Origin: Linum tenue
Lineage: Eukaryota; Streptophyta; Magnoliopsida; Malpighiales; Linaceae
Assembly: GCA_946122785.1 (NCBI GenBank)
Contig: CAMGYJ010000004.1
Coordinates: 19,180,150-19,244,149 of the forward strand
Reading direction: 5' to 3'
DNA: 64,000 bases
Both the position numbers and the translations under genes were made by a program. Positions 44,791 to 55,964 of this stretch are shown here, piece after piece. The notes under the pieces were generated by a model. That model did not search any database and was not told the DNA's origin. It saw only the letters and a program-made list of their open reading frames with translations. Positions within the stretch are counted from its first letter, which is position 1; each line of letters begins with the position of its first letter.

Positions 44791-45473
44791 AATCAGTTTA
44801 CATTACTGCTCCAGGTAACTGCTCCAGGTAAGTAACTCAAACAGACTCCTTAGTTTCTATTTATTACATTCCTGCAATTTAGTCATTTTTTATTTCCTTT
44901 ATCTTTTTAATGAACCGCTATACATTTCCTTCATTATTTATTAATAATTTTTATTTGTTATTTTTATGCTTACCCTCCTTTTTTCATTTTATTTTTCAAT
45001 TTCGTCCGTTTTATTTTATTGCTTTTCTTTAACTATTTCTAAAAAGAAAAAATATTAGTTTGACATAGTTTTGGATTCAGTGTATCCGACTAAGCCTTAA
45101 TGGCTTGTTTAAGTCCATTTGGTGGAGCTTAGTAGTCCTACAGTGGGGATGTTTGTGTGTTTTGTTTGTTTTTTTTTTTTTTTTTTGTAGGGGCACGCAG
45201 AAGATCTCCAGATATCGGAGCGATTTCCTCAGACAGGTGACTTGGCTCATGATCAGGATGGAACTATCTTGCAGGATGCTCAGAGCTTGGCTTTTCTCTT
45301 CAGTTGGGTTTCTTACTATTTTGTTCTCCGCTGTCTCACTAGGGCTGCCCATCATGTGGCATAAAAGGCTCTCTCATCGGGAGTTCGACTATTGGTCGAC
45401 TCCCGCGCTCTTTTTATTTTCTCTGTATGACTGATTTTATAACAACTGACTTTGCAAAAAAAAAATCAGTTTA
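44791..45473 (+). mobile_element. Small LINE-derived insertion with A tail
   Basis: Ends with A10 (45456-45465). Candidate 10-bp TSD AATCAGTTTA at 44791-44800 and 45464-45473. The 3' part (from ~45190) reads as the end of LINE RNase H: LRCLTRAAHHVA, a stop, KALSHREFDYW. The 5' part is T-rich and unrelated. A long poly-T ending GTAG at about 45170-45189 looks like a splice acceptor, and CAGGTAAGT near 44824 a donor, so the copy may derive from a spliceable or chimeric transcript. Confidence 0.5.
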
Positions 45474-46110
45474 AATCTTCAACAATTCTCAAAAGAGGTG
45501 AAACCAAAATTTTGCATAGTCAAACCTACTTTTTAGTGAAAAATACACAAAATTTATTAAAACCTCATCTTTTTCCATAATTCAATCCCCATTTTGTCCT
45601 GTGAGCTAGAGAGATATATATTCTAAAATGAATTGATTATCATCATCAAAGGATCCACCTCATCCCTCCATTATAATTTTCAATCTCTCTGCACTAGTCA
45701 CTGTATGAATAAAAAGTAATTTAATATCTCTCTCTTTCTCGACTTCTCCATCACAATCTTTAGTATCTACAAAATACATCATAGGGAGGACAAAGGACTT
45801 CCCTTGTAGGTTAAGCCTAAGCCTTGAAAATCCTAGCATTAACCGAAGCACCTAGACTGAATGGTATATTGACATATACTCATATATAGACTACACACAA
45901 CCAAAGGTGTTGGATGAGTCCAAATGCAAGGGCTAATTTCTCACTATGGCCAAGCAAAAAAAACAATATTCAGTTGCAGCCGATCTCCTTCCTCGCATAG
46001 ATCTTTCTTCCTCGTAGGGGCGGAAATGGTTATTTGACAGACCCTAAATCAGAGAATCATAAATTTTTCCGCCGGCGGCAATCCCTACGAATTCTCCGGC
46101 GGCGAAAGAA

Positions 46111-46593
46111 TTAACGGAAAGAAGTACAACAAATATCATCTACTTTTGGAAGATAAAGGAGCTGCTCCGGCGCGGCAATGTTAGGTTCTCCGCCGACATC
46201 CAGAATCCTCTCCAAGTTCTGAGCCTCCCGCTGGATTTCGAGCATGAATCCTTCCGACTGAGGGAATGTGAAGCGTTCCCCTTCAACCGGAGCCTCCGCC
46301 ATCCGGTGATAAGCTTCTGGTGAAGACCCCAATCGCACAGCTACCAGCCCCTGCAATCTTCTCCGCTGTTCCCACCGAATGGTCAGACTGGCTTGAAGAA
46401 TTGGCGGTGGCGCCAAGAATGTGGCGGGAGCAAACGGCACAATCAGGCAGGAACCACCGTCTAGTGCCTTAAATTGACAGACGCCCGCAGTATATAAATC
46501 CGAGTTCAGCTGGCCTCTCCTCCATCCCAAATCCATATCGCCCCAGAGCGTACTTCCCGATTCCGGGAGGATCCCCAGCCAACCAGCCCGCAA
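46111..46593 (-). CDS. Antisense ORF in the LINE leader, 160 codons, unknown
   Basis: Reads toward the LINE 5' end and ends at TGA or TAA near 46111. It has ordinary amino-acid composition (WGDMDLGWRRGQL, RFTFPQSEGFMLEIQREAQ). An upstream frame (46469-46741, MMNGGQLNRRRSLSKAEIL) may belong to it after a frameshift. I recognise no family. It could be a captured host fragment carried in antisense or chance openness of GC-rich DNA. Confidence 0.3.
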   Translation of the reverse strand: MRAGWLGILPESGSTLWGDMDLGWRRGQLNSDLYTAGVCQFKALDGGSCLIVPFAPATFLAPPPILQASLTIRWEQRRRLQGLVAVRLGSSPEAYHRMAEAPVEGERFTFPQSEGFMLEIQREAQNLERILDVGGEPNIAAPEQLLYLPKVDDICCTSFR

Positions 46594-46725
46594 TCATCGC
46601 CCCTAGATATCCTCCCCTGCCGGAATCAAATCCCCTATTCAGAATCTCCGCCTTGCTCAAGCTCCGGCGACGATTGAGCTGACCGCCGTTCATCATGAAG
46701 TCCCGTTGAACCGTTACGCTCTTTA

Positions 46726-48662
46726 ATGGTCTTGAATGCATTTAAAACAATTACCCTCGCTTCCATTATTAGAGGGTTCAAGGCTGCAATTACGCCTAGA
46801 AAGCGTACCCTTAGGGGCTCAATTGGGACAATTAATAGCCCAGATAGCGATTCAAATTCGCAAAGCTCATTAACTGAATATTATGGAGAATTCAGCTCAG
46901 TCATAACTAATCCAAACGGTCCGGAAATTGATTATGGCCTTAATTATCCTCCCACCGTGAATCAACAAAGGCCCGTAATTAGAGGCCCTAATTTGGCCCA
47001 AATTTTAAAAGCCTATCTGCTTCCTTCACCAAGAATAGAACCACTTAAAAGCCTACCAATATTCGAACCGACTTACCCATTTTCCAGCCGTCCGAAATCT
47101 TTCCCCTGTTTCACAGTTGCAAAAACAGAGTGCATTCTACTCTCATCCGTCCTCAGAATGGCAGGACGAATTGAATTCAACGATGAAGTGCTGGAAGCCG
47201 GCCAGAACAGAGCTCGCCTGAGCTTGATAGGCCGGCTGGTGTGTTCGTCCCACCCGTCCAGAGTCCGAGTTCAGCACACAGCCAACAACTTATGGGCAAA
47301 AAGAGCTCCGGTCACCGTCCTGGATGCAGAACATGGTCTGTTCCAGCTTGTCTTCTCTAACGCTACCGATCGACAGGAAGCCTTGGGGAAGGCTCCGTGG
47401 TTCCTTCATTCAAAAATCCTCACTTTAAAAAAGTGGGAAACACCGTCTGAACGAGTCTTCCACGAACTCGCCCATGTTCCATATCTTGTTCAGCTCTGGA
47501 ATTTGCCCGAAGAATACAGAACTGTTGCTCTTGGAAGGCTTCTAGCATCTCGATTGGGATCAGTCATTGATGCTGGAATGTACGCTGTCTGGGAAAGTCC
47601 GGGGTGCGTGTTCAAGGCCAGAGTGATGATTGATGTCTCGTCCCCCTTACAACATCGTCTGGAAGCCAGAAAGAGGAATACAGATGGCTCACTGGGGGAT
47701 CCTTTCTGGGTTTCCCTCAAGTACGAAAACATCAAATCATTGTGTTTCAGGTGTAGGAGAATTGGCCACAATCAAAGCTTCTGCTCATTCGACTTGGTGA
47801 CAGGGGACGACGGGTTCGGACCGAAGATCATCGGAAATCGGACCGGCCCGAAGTTAATGAGAACTCATACGCGACAGTGCGCAAAGGAGGTCGGAACTGG
47901 GGAGGCAACATCTGGCGTCACGGAGCCCGGCCCTCACCGCAATCACGAACCAACGCCCTGCTTCTGGAAGCTCCATCCCGGAATGGCGGTGTGAACAACG
48001 ACGGTGGAAGACAAGATCCGCCTCGTTTTTTTAGGCGAGGAAGAAGAGAGGCAATTGGAGCTGCGGGCCAATTTGGGGGCGCGGATGAGCCTTCCAGGAT
48101 TGGGCCGAGAAGAGATTTGGCCCACTCAAGTGAAGAAGCAGGTGGTAGCAGACCGGCCCAACTGATGGTGGGGGCCGAACTAACCAACCAAACCCAAGGC
48201 AGAGTTGAGCCCATCAATGATAAGGCCCAGTCCACCCAGCCAGTAGTGCTGGAGCCCACCCCTCTCCAAGTTCAAGCCCCATCACCTTCCTATGGGTTAG
48301 GTAACTTATATTGCAGTGAAGATCCTGGATTTTTATTTGACGATTTTGAAGATAATCACTTATTTGGATTGCAAGGAGTAGGGATGGATTTCTTTGATAA
48401 TGGAGGTATGGATCAATCTACAGATACAGCCTTTTCTTGCTCCCCGTTAGGGTGCGTGGCGGATGGAAAGTCAAAAGGGAAAGCAATATTGATAGAATCG
48501 TCAGAGTCCCCAAGAGTTTACGTTCGAAAAAACACTGGAATCTGTATTCAAGAACCAGAAGAAGGAGTGGTAAATTTCATTCCAAAGAGTCCAGGCGAGG
48601 ACAAAGGCAAAGGAAAAAGGGTGGAGGTAGCCAGCCCCAACTGGCCCCAATACTCTAAATGA
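46726..48662 (+). pseudogene. LINE ORF1 (DUF4283-like plus CCHC knuckle), one frameshift
   Basis: The ORF opens at 46726, and an ATG at 47158 starts the conserved domain: RIEFNDEVLEAGQNRARLSL, TANNLWAKRAPVTVLD, APWFLHSKILTLKKWE, DUF4283-like RNA-binding landmarks. A CCHC knuckle, CFRCRRIGHNQSFC, lies at about 47746-47787. Near 47830 the frame shifts, and the tail (NSYATVRKGGRNWGG, then Gly/Arg- and Ser-rich sequence) continues to TGA 48660-48662. The stop overlaps the ORF2 start as ATGA. ORF1 proteins bind the LINE RNA and chaperone target-primed reverse transcription. Confidence 0.85.
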
Positions 48663-51600
48663 ATGTCTACGTGTGGAATTGTCAAGGGGTGGGGAGTACC
48701 TTGACATTCCAAACGCTAAAAGCTCCCCGAAATTTGTCTAAGTCTTTCTTATTTCTTTGTGAAACAATGTCTCCTAGAGATAAAGTAGAGTCTTTCATGT
48801 CACGGTTAGGCTTTTCAGGTTGCTTTCCTGTTAACCCTACCGGCCTGTCGGGGGGTCTAGTATTTGGTTGGCCACGAGGTGCCTCAATCTCGGTTATTGG
48901 CTCAACCCCTTTCTTCATTGCCATTTCGGTCATAAATAATAACTCCCATTGCTATGGTGCGTGTCCTCGTTTTGTGCTAGTAGGAGTCTATCTTTCATAC
49001 ATAATCACAAATCGGCGCTCACAACTAGAGGAGCTTAATGGGTTTTGTTCAAGGCTGTCAGATCCCTTTCTAATAATTGGAGATGTTAACTGCTCTTTAT
49101 CTCCGCTAGAGAAATCAGGTGGAGCCCCATGGCGCATGGACAAAGCCCGCCCCCTTTGGGACTTTCTAAATACTTTGGGTTTGATAGAAGTAAGATTTCA
49201 GGGGCCAAAGTTTACTTGGACTAACCGGGGCAGAAATGGTATCCTAATCGAGCAAAAAATTGACAGAGCATTTGTTTCCACAAGTTGGGCGTATCACTGG
49301 CCGAACTCATGTCTATACCATCTCTCAGATAAAGGGTCAGATCATAGACTCTTGTGTCTCATGACATCACCGGAAATGTCTAGAGCTAAACGTCTATTCC
49401 ATTTTGACATAAGGTGGACTCGACTTCATGAAGCAAAACTCATAATAGACTATGTTTGGAATATACCCATAACTGGGTCCCTACAATTCTTTCTTTTCTA
49501 CAAATTGCTCAGGGTTCGTCACGCCCTAGTTGATTGGTGCAAAGGGGGTACATCTAACTCAGCCAGACTGATAAAAGACCTCGATTTAGCTCTTGATGAT
49601 GCACGGAAAAACAGCATAGTGGATTGGAACCTGATACATTCCCTGGAAGAAAGGTTAGAAGATCAGTATAGAATGGAAGAAATTTATTGGAGACAAAAGT
49701 CGCGCGTTAACTGGTTAACATAAGGGGATCGCAACACTCCATATTTCCATATGATAACGGCAATTAGACGCCAGGCCAACTTCATCTGGGGTTTAGAGGA
49801 CTCTAGAGGTATATGGTGTACAGATGGGGACCAGAAATTAAGCATAGCAGTAGAATTTTATCAAACTTTGTTTCAGTCCCAGCTTACTGAAGGTATTGAC
49901 TTGTCAAACCTGCAGTTTGGAAGTTTAGTCTCTGAAGAACAAAATCAAGCTCTCATCGATAGTATCACTCCAGAAGAGATCAAAGAAGTAGTTTTCAGTA
50001 TGGGGAAAACCCAGGCTCCTGGACCAGATGGATTCACAGCAGGATTCTATCAAGCCTACTGGGATATAGTTGGCAACGATGTCACTAAAGCAGTCCTAGC
50101 TTTCTTTCACTCTGGTCATATATTACGATCTATTAATAGAACTTGGATTTCGCTTGTCCCAAAATCTGCAGAAGTAAAATCCATGAAAAATCTCAGACCT
50201 ATTAGCCTATGCCAAGTAATTTACAAGGTCATAGCAAAAATTCTGGCTAATAGACTAAGCCGGGTCCTTCCCAGTATAATATCCCAAACCCAGAATGGCT
50301 TTATTAAAGGTCGTCAAATCTCCGACAATATTCTAATTAGCCATGAGGTAACTCATCATCTCCGAACATTGACCTCAGGTCAAAAAACGTGGATGGCTTT
50401 AAAACAAGATATGGAAAAAGCATATGATCGTGTGGAATGGCCATTCCTTTTCGAAGTAATGAAAGAACTAGGATTTGATCAAAAGTTTATATCATGGATA
50501 AAAGAATGTGTCACAACAATATCCTACTCGGTTCTGGTGAAAGGGATCCCCTCTAGCTATTTTCGTCCTTCAAGAGGATTTAGACAAGGAGACCCTCTGT
50601 CGTCTCTATTATTCGCTATCTGTACAGAAGGTTTTTCAGCAATGATAAGACACACAATAGCAGTGGGATATCTGGAAGGAGTCAGAATCCGGGCATCTTG
50701 CCCGATGGTTTCCCACATCTTCTTTGCGGATGACTCATATCTCTTCTTAGAGGCTACCCCACAATCTTGTTCAACAGTTCTTTCCCTATTCCAAGTGTAC
50801 GAAGGCCTGAGCGGCCAACGGGTCAACCTACAAAAGTCAGCAGTACTATTTAGTCGTAATATGAACCCAGACCTAGCTGCGGAGCTAGGAGGACTTTTAG
50901 GCGTGGGCAGCATTGGAGAACAAGATTATTACTTGGGACTCCCATCAATTATATCTAGATAAAAAAGAGAGGCCTTCCAATTCATAGAAGAGAAGCTCAT
51001 TAAAAAATTACAAGGATGGAAACAGCGAACTCTGTCTAAAGCCAGAAAAGACATTTTGATTAGGACAGCAGCCACCAATCTACCTGTTCATGGATTGTCG
51101 TGCTTCAAGATCCCTAAAGAGAATTGCAAGAGGCTAAATAGTCACGTGGCTAGATTCTGGTGGGGATAGATAATGCTGATCGCCCAATACATTGGGTATC
51201 CTGGAAAAGTTTGGCGCACAGTAAATTTCTTGGTGGTCTAGGATTCAGGGACTTTGGGGCTTTTAACCAGGCCTTGTTAGCAAAACTATGTTGGCGAATC
51301 TGGAAAAATCCGGATTCTCTCCTGGCCTCCATATATAAAGGTCGGTACTTTCAGCACGGATCAGTGTTGGATGCTAATCTAGGCTCGAACCCTTCATGGG
51401 GATGGCGTGGCATACTGTTTGGAAGAGATCTCCTTGTCCAAGGGTTAAGATGGCAAGTTGGAGATGGGCAAGACATTGTTGCCTTCAAAGATAAGTGGGT
51501 TATTGCAGACAAACCCATCACCCCGTTGGTCCGCCTCTTGAACATAACTAATTCCCCGAGAGTTTCCTTTTTCATCAAGGAAAATAGAGGTGAGTGGCAT

Positions 51601-52747
51601 GTTCCAAGGCTACAATATTGTTTTGATCCTTTAACAGTTAACCTTATATGTAAAACCCCACTCCCTAGATGTCAACAAAGAGATACGAGAGTTTGGCATT
51701 ACACAAAAAATGGTTTATATACAGTCAAAACGGGATATCATCTAGCTCTTGAGCTTTCCTTAGCCGCCAGCCGAAAACCTCTAGTCCAAATCATTGATCC
51801 TCCTATCTGGAAGAAAACATGGGATATTCTAACCCCTCTGAAGCTGAAATTCTTTATCTGGCAGTGCCTTAGAGTGATATTACCAACAGTAGTAGCACTC
51901 AAGTCTAGAGGAGTAAATTGTCATGTCCGTTGCCCTGTTTGTTGGAGAAGCCCGAAAAGTATTGAACATCTGTTTTTCAAATGCCCCTTGGCCACAAGAA
52001 TGTGGTCGCTTATGAGCCTAAATGACTTCATCTCCTCGGCCCCGACTGTGAACTTCAGTCTCTGGTGGCGACATGTTATGCTCTCTAAGCACCCCCCAAA
52101 CCCATATCCTCCTATACGTTTGTGTATTGTGGAGGATCTGGAAGTCTAGAATTAAGGTGGTCTTTGAGCATGTCCAACCTCATGCCCAGTCTCTCGCTCG
52201 TCAATGTTTTTTCCAAGTTCGTGAACTGTCATCCTCCCTACCTTTGGTCCCTGCTCCTCCTCCCCAGCCCTCCTGCCCTCGCCGCTCTCCCTGGTTCCCT
52301 CCGCCTGATGGATTTCTGAAGATCAACTTTGATGTTGCTGTTCGACCTTCTGGGTGCTCGTCTGGTCTAGTGGTGCGGAGTTCAGACGGGCATGTGGCTC
52401 TGGCGGTAGGTTTTCTTCACCCCGGTATTGTTGATCCTTACCTCGCAGAACTCCTTGCTGCTAGAGACGCCATCTTCCTTTTGGTCTCCAAGTCTCTTCC
52501 ACGGGTCATCATTGAAGGAGATTCAGAGGTGGTGATTCGTCAGCTTCATCAAGGTGTTTCCTCAGATTCCCTTGGAGGTCCGGTGCTTCGGGATTGCTTC
52601 ATTCTCCTGTCCTCTGTTTCTGTTTCCTTAGAGTTTAGGGCAGTTCCCCGGACTGCTAACAGGGCTGCCCATAGAGTGGCGCAGAAAGCCCTGTTACTCT
52701 CCCCTCTAGAGTTGTGCGCCTTTGACTTTGTTGGTTGGCTTCACTGA
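48659..52747 (+). pseudogene. LINE ORF2: endonuclease, reverse transcriptase, RNase H; three stops, two frameshifts
   Basis: Starts at ATG 48659 overlapping the ORF1 stop. The endonuclease (48659-49370) has WNCQGVG, GDVNCSLSPLEKSGGAP, DRAFVS and the catalytic SDHRLL. The RT (about 49980-50960) has TQAPGPDGFTAGFYQ, NLRPISLCQVIYKVIAKILA, GFIKGRQISDNILI, KQDMEKAYDRVEWPF, RGFRQGDPLSSLLF and FFADDS; both RT aspartates of ADD are kept. A zinc-binding region (~51160-52080) holds CPVCWRSPKSIEHLFFKC. RNase H (52313-52747) keeps NFDVAV, YLAELLAARDAI, IIEGDSEVVI and NRAAHRVAQKA. TAA stops at 49721-49723 and 50960-50962 and TAG at 51167-51169 break it; frame shifts occur at about 51160 and 52110. Catalytic residues are kept, so decay is recent. 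Confidence 0.92.
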
Positions 52748-52825
52748 TGTATTGGGTTGGGCAGGGTCTTGGTAGGTTGTATAGGTTCTCTCTTGACATT
52801 TCTTGGGAAAAAAAATACATCATAG

Positions 52826-53395
52826 TCTCGCTCGCGTAAAAATATCCACAACCATGGATATCTGTCCGAATTTAACCTAATTGGATCCGTAAAACTCGAC
52901 TCCGAAGAATTTCCAGTGGGTACGGATAAAATCTGAATTCCAATATTACATGTAATAGGTGGACATGATTTTTACAATATCTAATTAGAACTCATCCAAT
53001 TATACGCGTACGTATGTATTTTATCTAAATATTCGACTATTCCCATGCACCAAGCAATATCGCAATTCCTATAAAATTAAATAACTTACGCGTTTAGATA
53101 ATATAATTCCCTCCATGTCAATCACCAAGTAGTGAAAACTAACATACTAAGCTTGAATTTCTGTCCCGTAGTGGATGTGTTTGTTTTATTTTTCATTTGG
53201 CCGACACACACTGAGATAGTCGCCTCATAAAATATAATGAAACTTTTAATAAATAGCTTTTAACTCAAAGCAGTAACTCCCAGCTTGCCATTAAGTCCAT
53301 ATAATTTTCTTGTAAACTTCATTTCATGCAACAGATGGTACCCAACCACTTGTACTTATTTGTTACTACAACGATCTTTAAGTTTTAGTTCCCAA
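52826..53395. other. AT-rich spacer after the LINE, nothing recognised
   Basis: No ORF with family features. One TSD copy at its left edge belongs to the LINE. Confidence 0.5.
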
Positions 53396-53771
53396 AGAGC
53401 ATCTCCATCAATGCAATTGCAAAAACAAAACTGTATTTGTGTTTTTTTTATAGTTAACTCAATTTTTTTCAATTCACATCACATTCATTTCAATCACCTA
53501 CATCAATGCAACTAACTTGCAATTGCAATTGCAAATGTAATTAAATATTATATTTAAATTATAGAAAATTAAGAAAAAGAGAAAAGAAAAAAATATAAAA
53601 TAAAAAGTCCCAATTTTTTTTAGGCTTTTATGACTTGCATATGCAATTGCATTTGTTGCAAGTTTGCATATATGCAATTGGTACCCACATCAATGCAATT
53701 GGTTTTGCAATTGCAAACACCTATGTCATGTCATTTTGCAATTGAAAATGCAATACCAATGTGGATGCTCT
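53396..53771. mobile_element. MITE-like element rich in TGCAATTGCA palindromes
   Basis: Ends are AGAGCATCTCCA and its near-complement TGTGGATGCTCT, the common plant MITE end GAGCATC. The interior repeats TTGCAATTGCAA-type palindromes at least eight times near both ends. I could not find a matching TSD, so the superfamily is open (PIF/Harbinger, hAT or Mutator derivative). Confidence 0.5.
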
Positions 53772-54340
53772 TAGGTCACTATTTTTTCACGGTCTTATAA
53801 TAAACAAAACTCCAGAAAGAGAAAAATCTTGATGCCCATTCTATCTATTTGTCCTTAATTATAATTCCAAAAATGGAAGAGCGAGACGAATAGCAGGCGA
53901 TGGCAATGTTTGGGTCTTTGCATGCCGAATTCAAAGTAGTTGGAGTTGGGTTTCGCAACCTTAAAGAAGATCCCTATCGAATCCACTTGCATGAATCCTT
54001 GGAGGTGGTGACTTGGAGATTTTTGTGGTTTATATGTTATCGTTCAACTTCATCATATCAGGAGATCGCATGCAGGAGTTCAGCATGGTGGTGGGTTGGG
54101 ATTTTCACTAAAAACTCTTTTCTTTTCTAGCATGTGCACTTCGTCTGCATAGATAAGGGAGTAACTCTAATCCCATGGTCATCCAAATCCACAACTTTGA
54201 CCCATCTTCCTCTTACACTTCCCATTCCATCTCCTCTTTCTTTCACTTGCTCTTTGAGTGCAAAGCCTTAAAGCGCACATTTAGCTGAAAATTACAGTTT
54301 GGAATTAGGAAGAAAATGTCTCAAATTTTAGATTCAGGAT
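53772..54340. other. Spacer, no supported gene
   Basis: An ORF at 53900-54130 has no recognisable domain. Confidence 0.45.
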
Positions 54341-54854
54341 GTTGAGTCTAGGGATGGCAATGGATCAGGTTTTGTCAAACCCAAACTCATGGGTTTATCC
54401 ATAAAAAAAAATTGGGGTAAAACCCAATGAATTTAGAAAACTCAAACCCAATCCAACCCCTTGGATATCCGCGGGTTTATGGTACCCATGACCCATGGGT
54501 TTTTGTGATAAGAAATTTACAATCACAAGTTCCTATCAAAATAAAAGTCAAACATCAATTTCTCCATACAAATTATCAATACATAAAATATCAATCTAGA
54601 AAATTCAAACAAATTAAAAATTATCATACAAATTGTAAATTAGATTGGGAGAAATTAGAATTAGGGTAGGGTTTGAAGAGAGTAGGCTACGGAATAAGTG
54701 TGTGCGGGGTACCCATGGGTCGGGTATCTCTAAACCCAAACCCAACCCGAGGAAAGTGTAACGAGTTTAAACCCAAACCTAGCTCGAAACCCGTCAACGC
54801 GGGTTGGGTCGGGTACCCGTGGGTTCGGATTTTGTTGCCATCCCTAATTGAGTC
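54341..54854. mobile_element. hAT-type MITE (498 bp) rich in CCCATGGG and GGGTACCC
   Basis: Element 54349-54846 with TIRs TAGGGATGGCAA and TTGCCATCCCTA. Flanks GTTGAGTC (54341-54348) and ATTGAGTC (54847-54854) match at 7 of 8 bases, the hAT 8-bp TSD. Subterminal CCCATGGG and GGGTACCC palindromes recur. No transposase. Confidence 0.85.
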
Positions 54855-55581
54855 ACATCTGAAAATTGCAGTTTGGAGGGAAGGTAGACAAAGACTGATG
54901 ACCCATCAGTCCGGGCCCATTTGAAGTTACATATATTAGGCCCAGTAATTGGCAGCAACAAAAAGGAGGATTAATGGGAAAGAAATCTAAACACAAAGTT
55001 TGGTTAAGTTGAAATGCAAATTGTCCAAATTACCATTCCGTAAAACCCTCACAAGTCTAGAAATTCAAAATCCTGAAAATATAACACATGTTTTGCCTTT
55101 ATATATTTTATAGATAAATTGACGATTTAACAATAATATTTTGGCTTAATTGCAAGTTTGGTCACCCGAATTGCTTAAAAATTTCACGTTTGCCACCCGA
55201 ATTGATTTATTCCATTTATAGTCACTCGAATTAGTTGAACAGTCCAAGTTCGGTCACTCTCCGTTAACCTTCGTTAGACTCCGTTAATGACGACCGTTAA
55301 GTGATGACGTGGCTAACAGAAAGACACAGTCAGCACATTTAAACATTAAAAAACGACGACCCGACCCGACCCGCCAGCTCAGCCTTACCCGCCCAGTCAG
55401 CCATTCTTGCCCAACCCGCGAACCAACCCAATTAATTGACCCTAAACCCAAACCCGAGACCCAACTCCCCTAAAAAGTAAATCGCAGATGGATTAGGGCA
55501 TTTTCCTTCCTCCATCTTCATCCTCTCATCCTCCCGCGCCGCCTCTCTCTTTGCACACCATCGAAAATCACCGTCGAAGGG

Positions 55582-55611
55582 ATGGAGGCCGCCGCCGCGC
55601 CGCCGCCTTGA
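55582..55611 (+). CDS. Short upstream ORF before the AG-peptide gene
   Basis: ATG at 55582 gives MEAAAAPPP and a TGA (9 codons), 149 bp before the main ATG and in another frame. If the transcript starts upstream it could lower translation of the main ORF. Confidence 0.35.
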   Translation: MEAAAAPPP

Positions 55612-55760
55612 ATCCCTCACCCCTCCCGCGTCTGTTCTTCCTCCGCCGCGATTCTTCTTCTTCGCGCGCTGCTGTTTTCCCCATATTGCAACCAGAAGCT
55701 CCTCCAAGCCCACAGCTCTTCAGATCAATTTCTCCATTTTCTTCTCTTAATCCAGCAGCA

Positions 55761-55964
55761 ATGGCCCAAGTAAGCTTCTCAAAGGCAGCTGCCCTCTCCG
55801 TGTTCCTGCTGGTCGCATCCATGGCCGCCATTGTCTCCGCCCAGGAAATGGCCCCTGCTCAATCGCCGTCGCTGGTCACTGGCGCTGGGTTCTCCGTCCC
55901 AGCTTCCGGCGCCTTCGTTGCCGTCTCCGTGGTTGTGTCTCTGATGGGCTTGTTGAAGATGTAG
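55761..55964 (+). CDS. Arabinogalactan peptide (GPI-anchored AG-peptide), 67 aa, inside a MULE
   Basis: ATG 55761 to TAG 55962-55964. Residues 1-27 are a signal peptide (hydrophobic AAALSVFLLVASMAAIVSA, cleavage before Gln). The short mature part, QEMAPAQSPSL, has Ala-Pro and Ser-Pro dipeptides for hydroxylation and arabinogalactan glycosylation. Residues ~46-67 (SGAFVAVSVVVSLMGLL) form a GPI-attachment signal. Such peptides coat the plasma membrane outer face. The frame stays open upstream without ATG, so 55761 is the start by homology and by the signal peptide. No intron. It sits wholly between the two TIRs. An alternative is a host gene invaded by two MULE ends, but the outer TSD favours one mobile unit. 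Confidence 0.8.
   Translation: MAQVSFSKAAALSVFLLVASMAAIVSAQEMAPAQSPSLVTGAGFSVPASGAFVAVSVVVSLMGLLKM

Larger units (their letters stand above)
45774..52825 (+). mobile_element. Full-length L1-type LINE (45785-52814) with TSD ATACATCATAG
   Basis: TSD at 45774-45784 and 52815-52825; A-rich 3' end at 52808-52815. Contents are a ~940-bp 5' leader, ORF1 (nucleic-acid binding) and ORF2 (endonuclease, reverse transcriptase, zinc-binding RVT region, RNase H). It is disabled by stops at 49721, 50960 and 51167 and frameshifts near 47830, 51160 and 52110. Length and presence of the 5' leader suggest it inserted whole. Confidence 0.92.

Noticed and set aside
55551..55760. 70-codon N-terminal extension of the AG-peptide ORF
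   Set aside because: No ATG in frame; the start at 55761 is followed at once by a good signal peptide.
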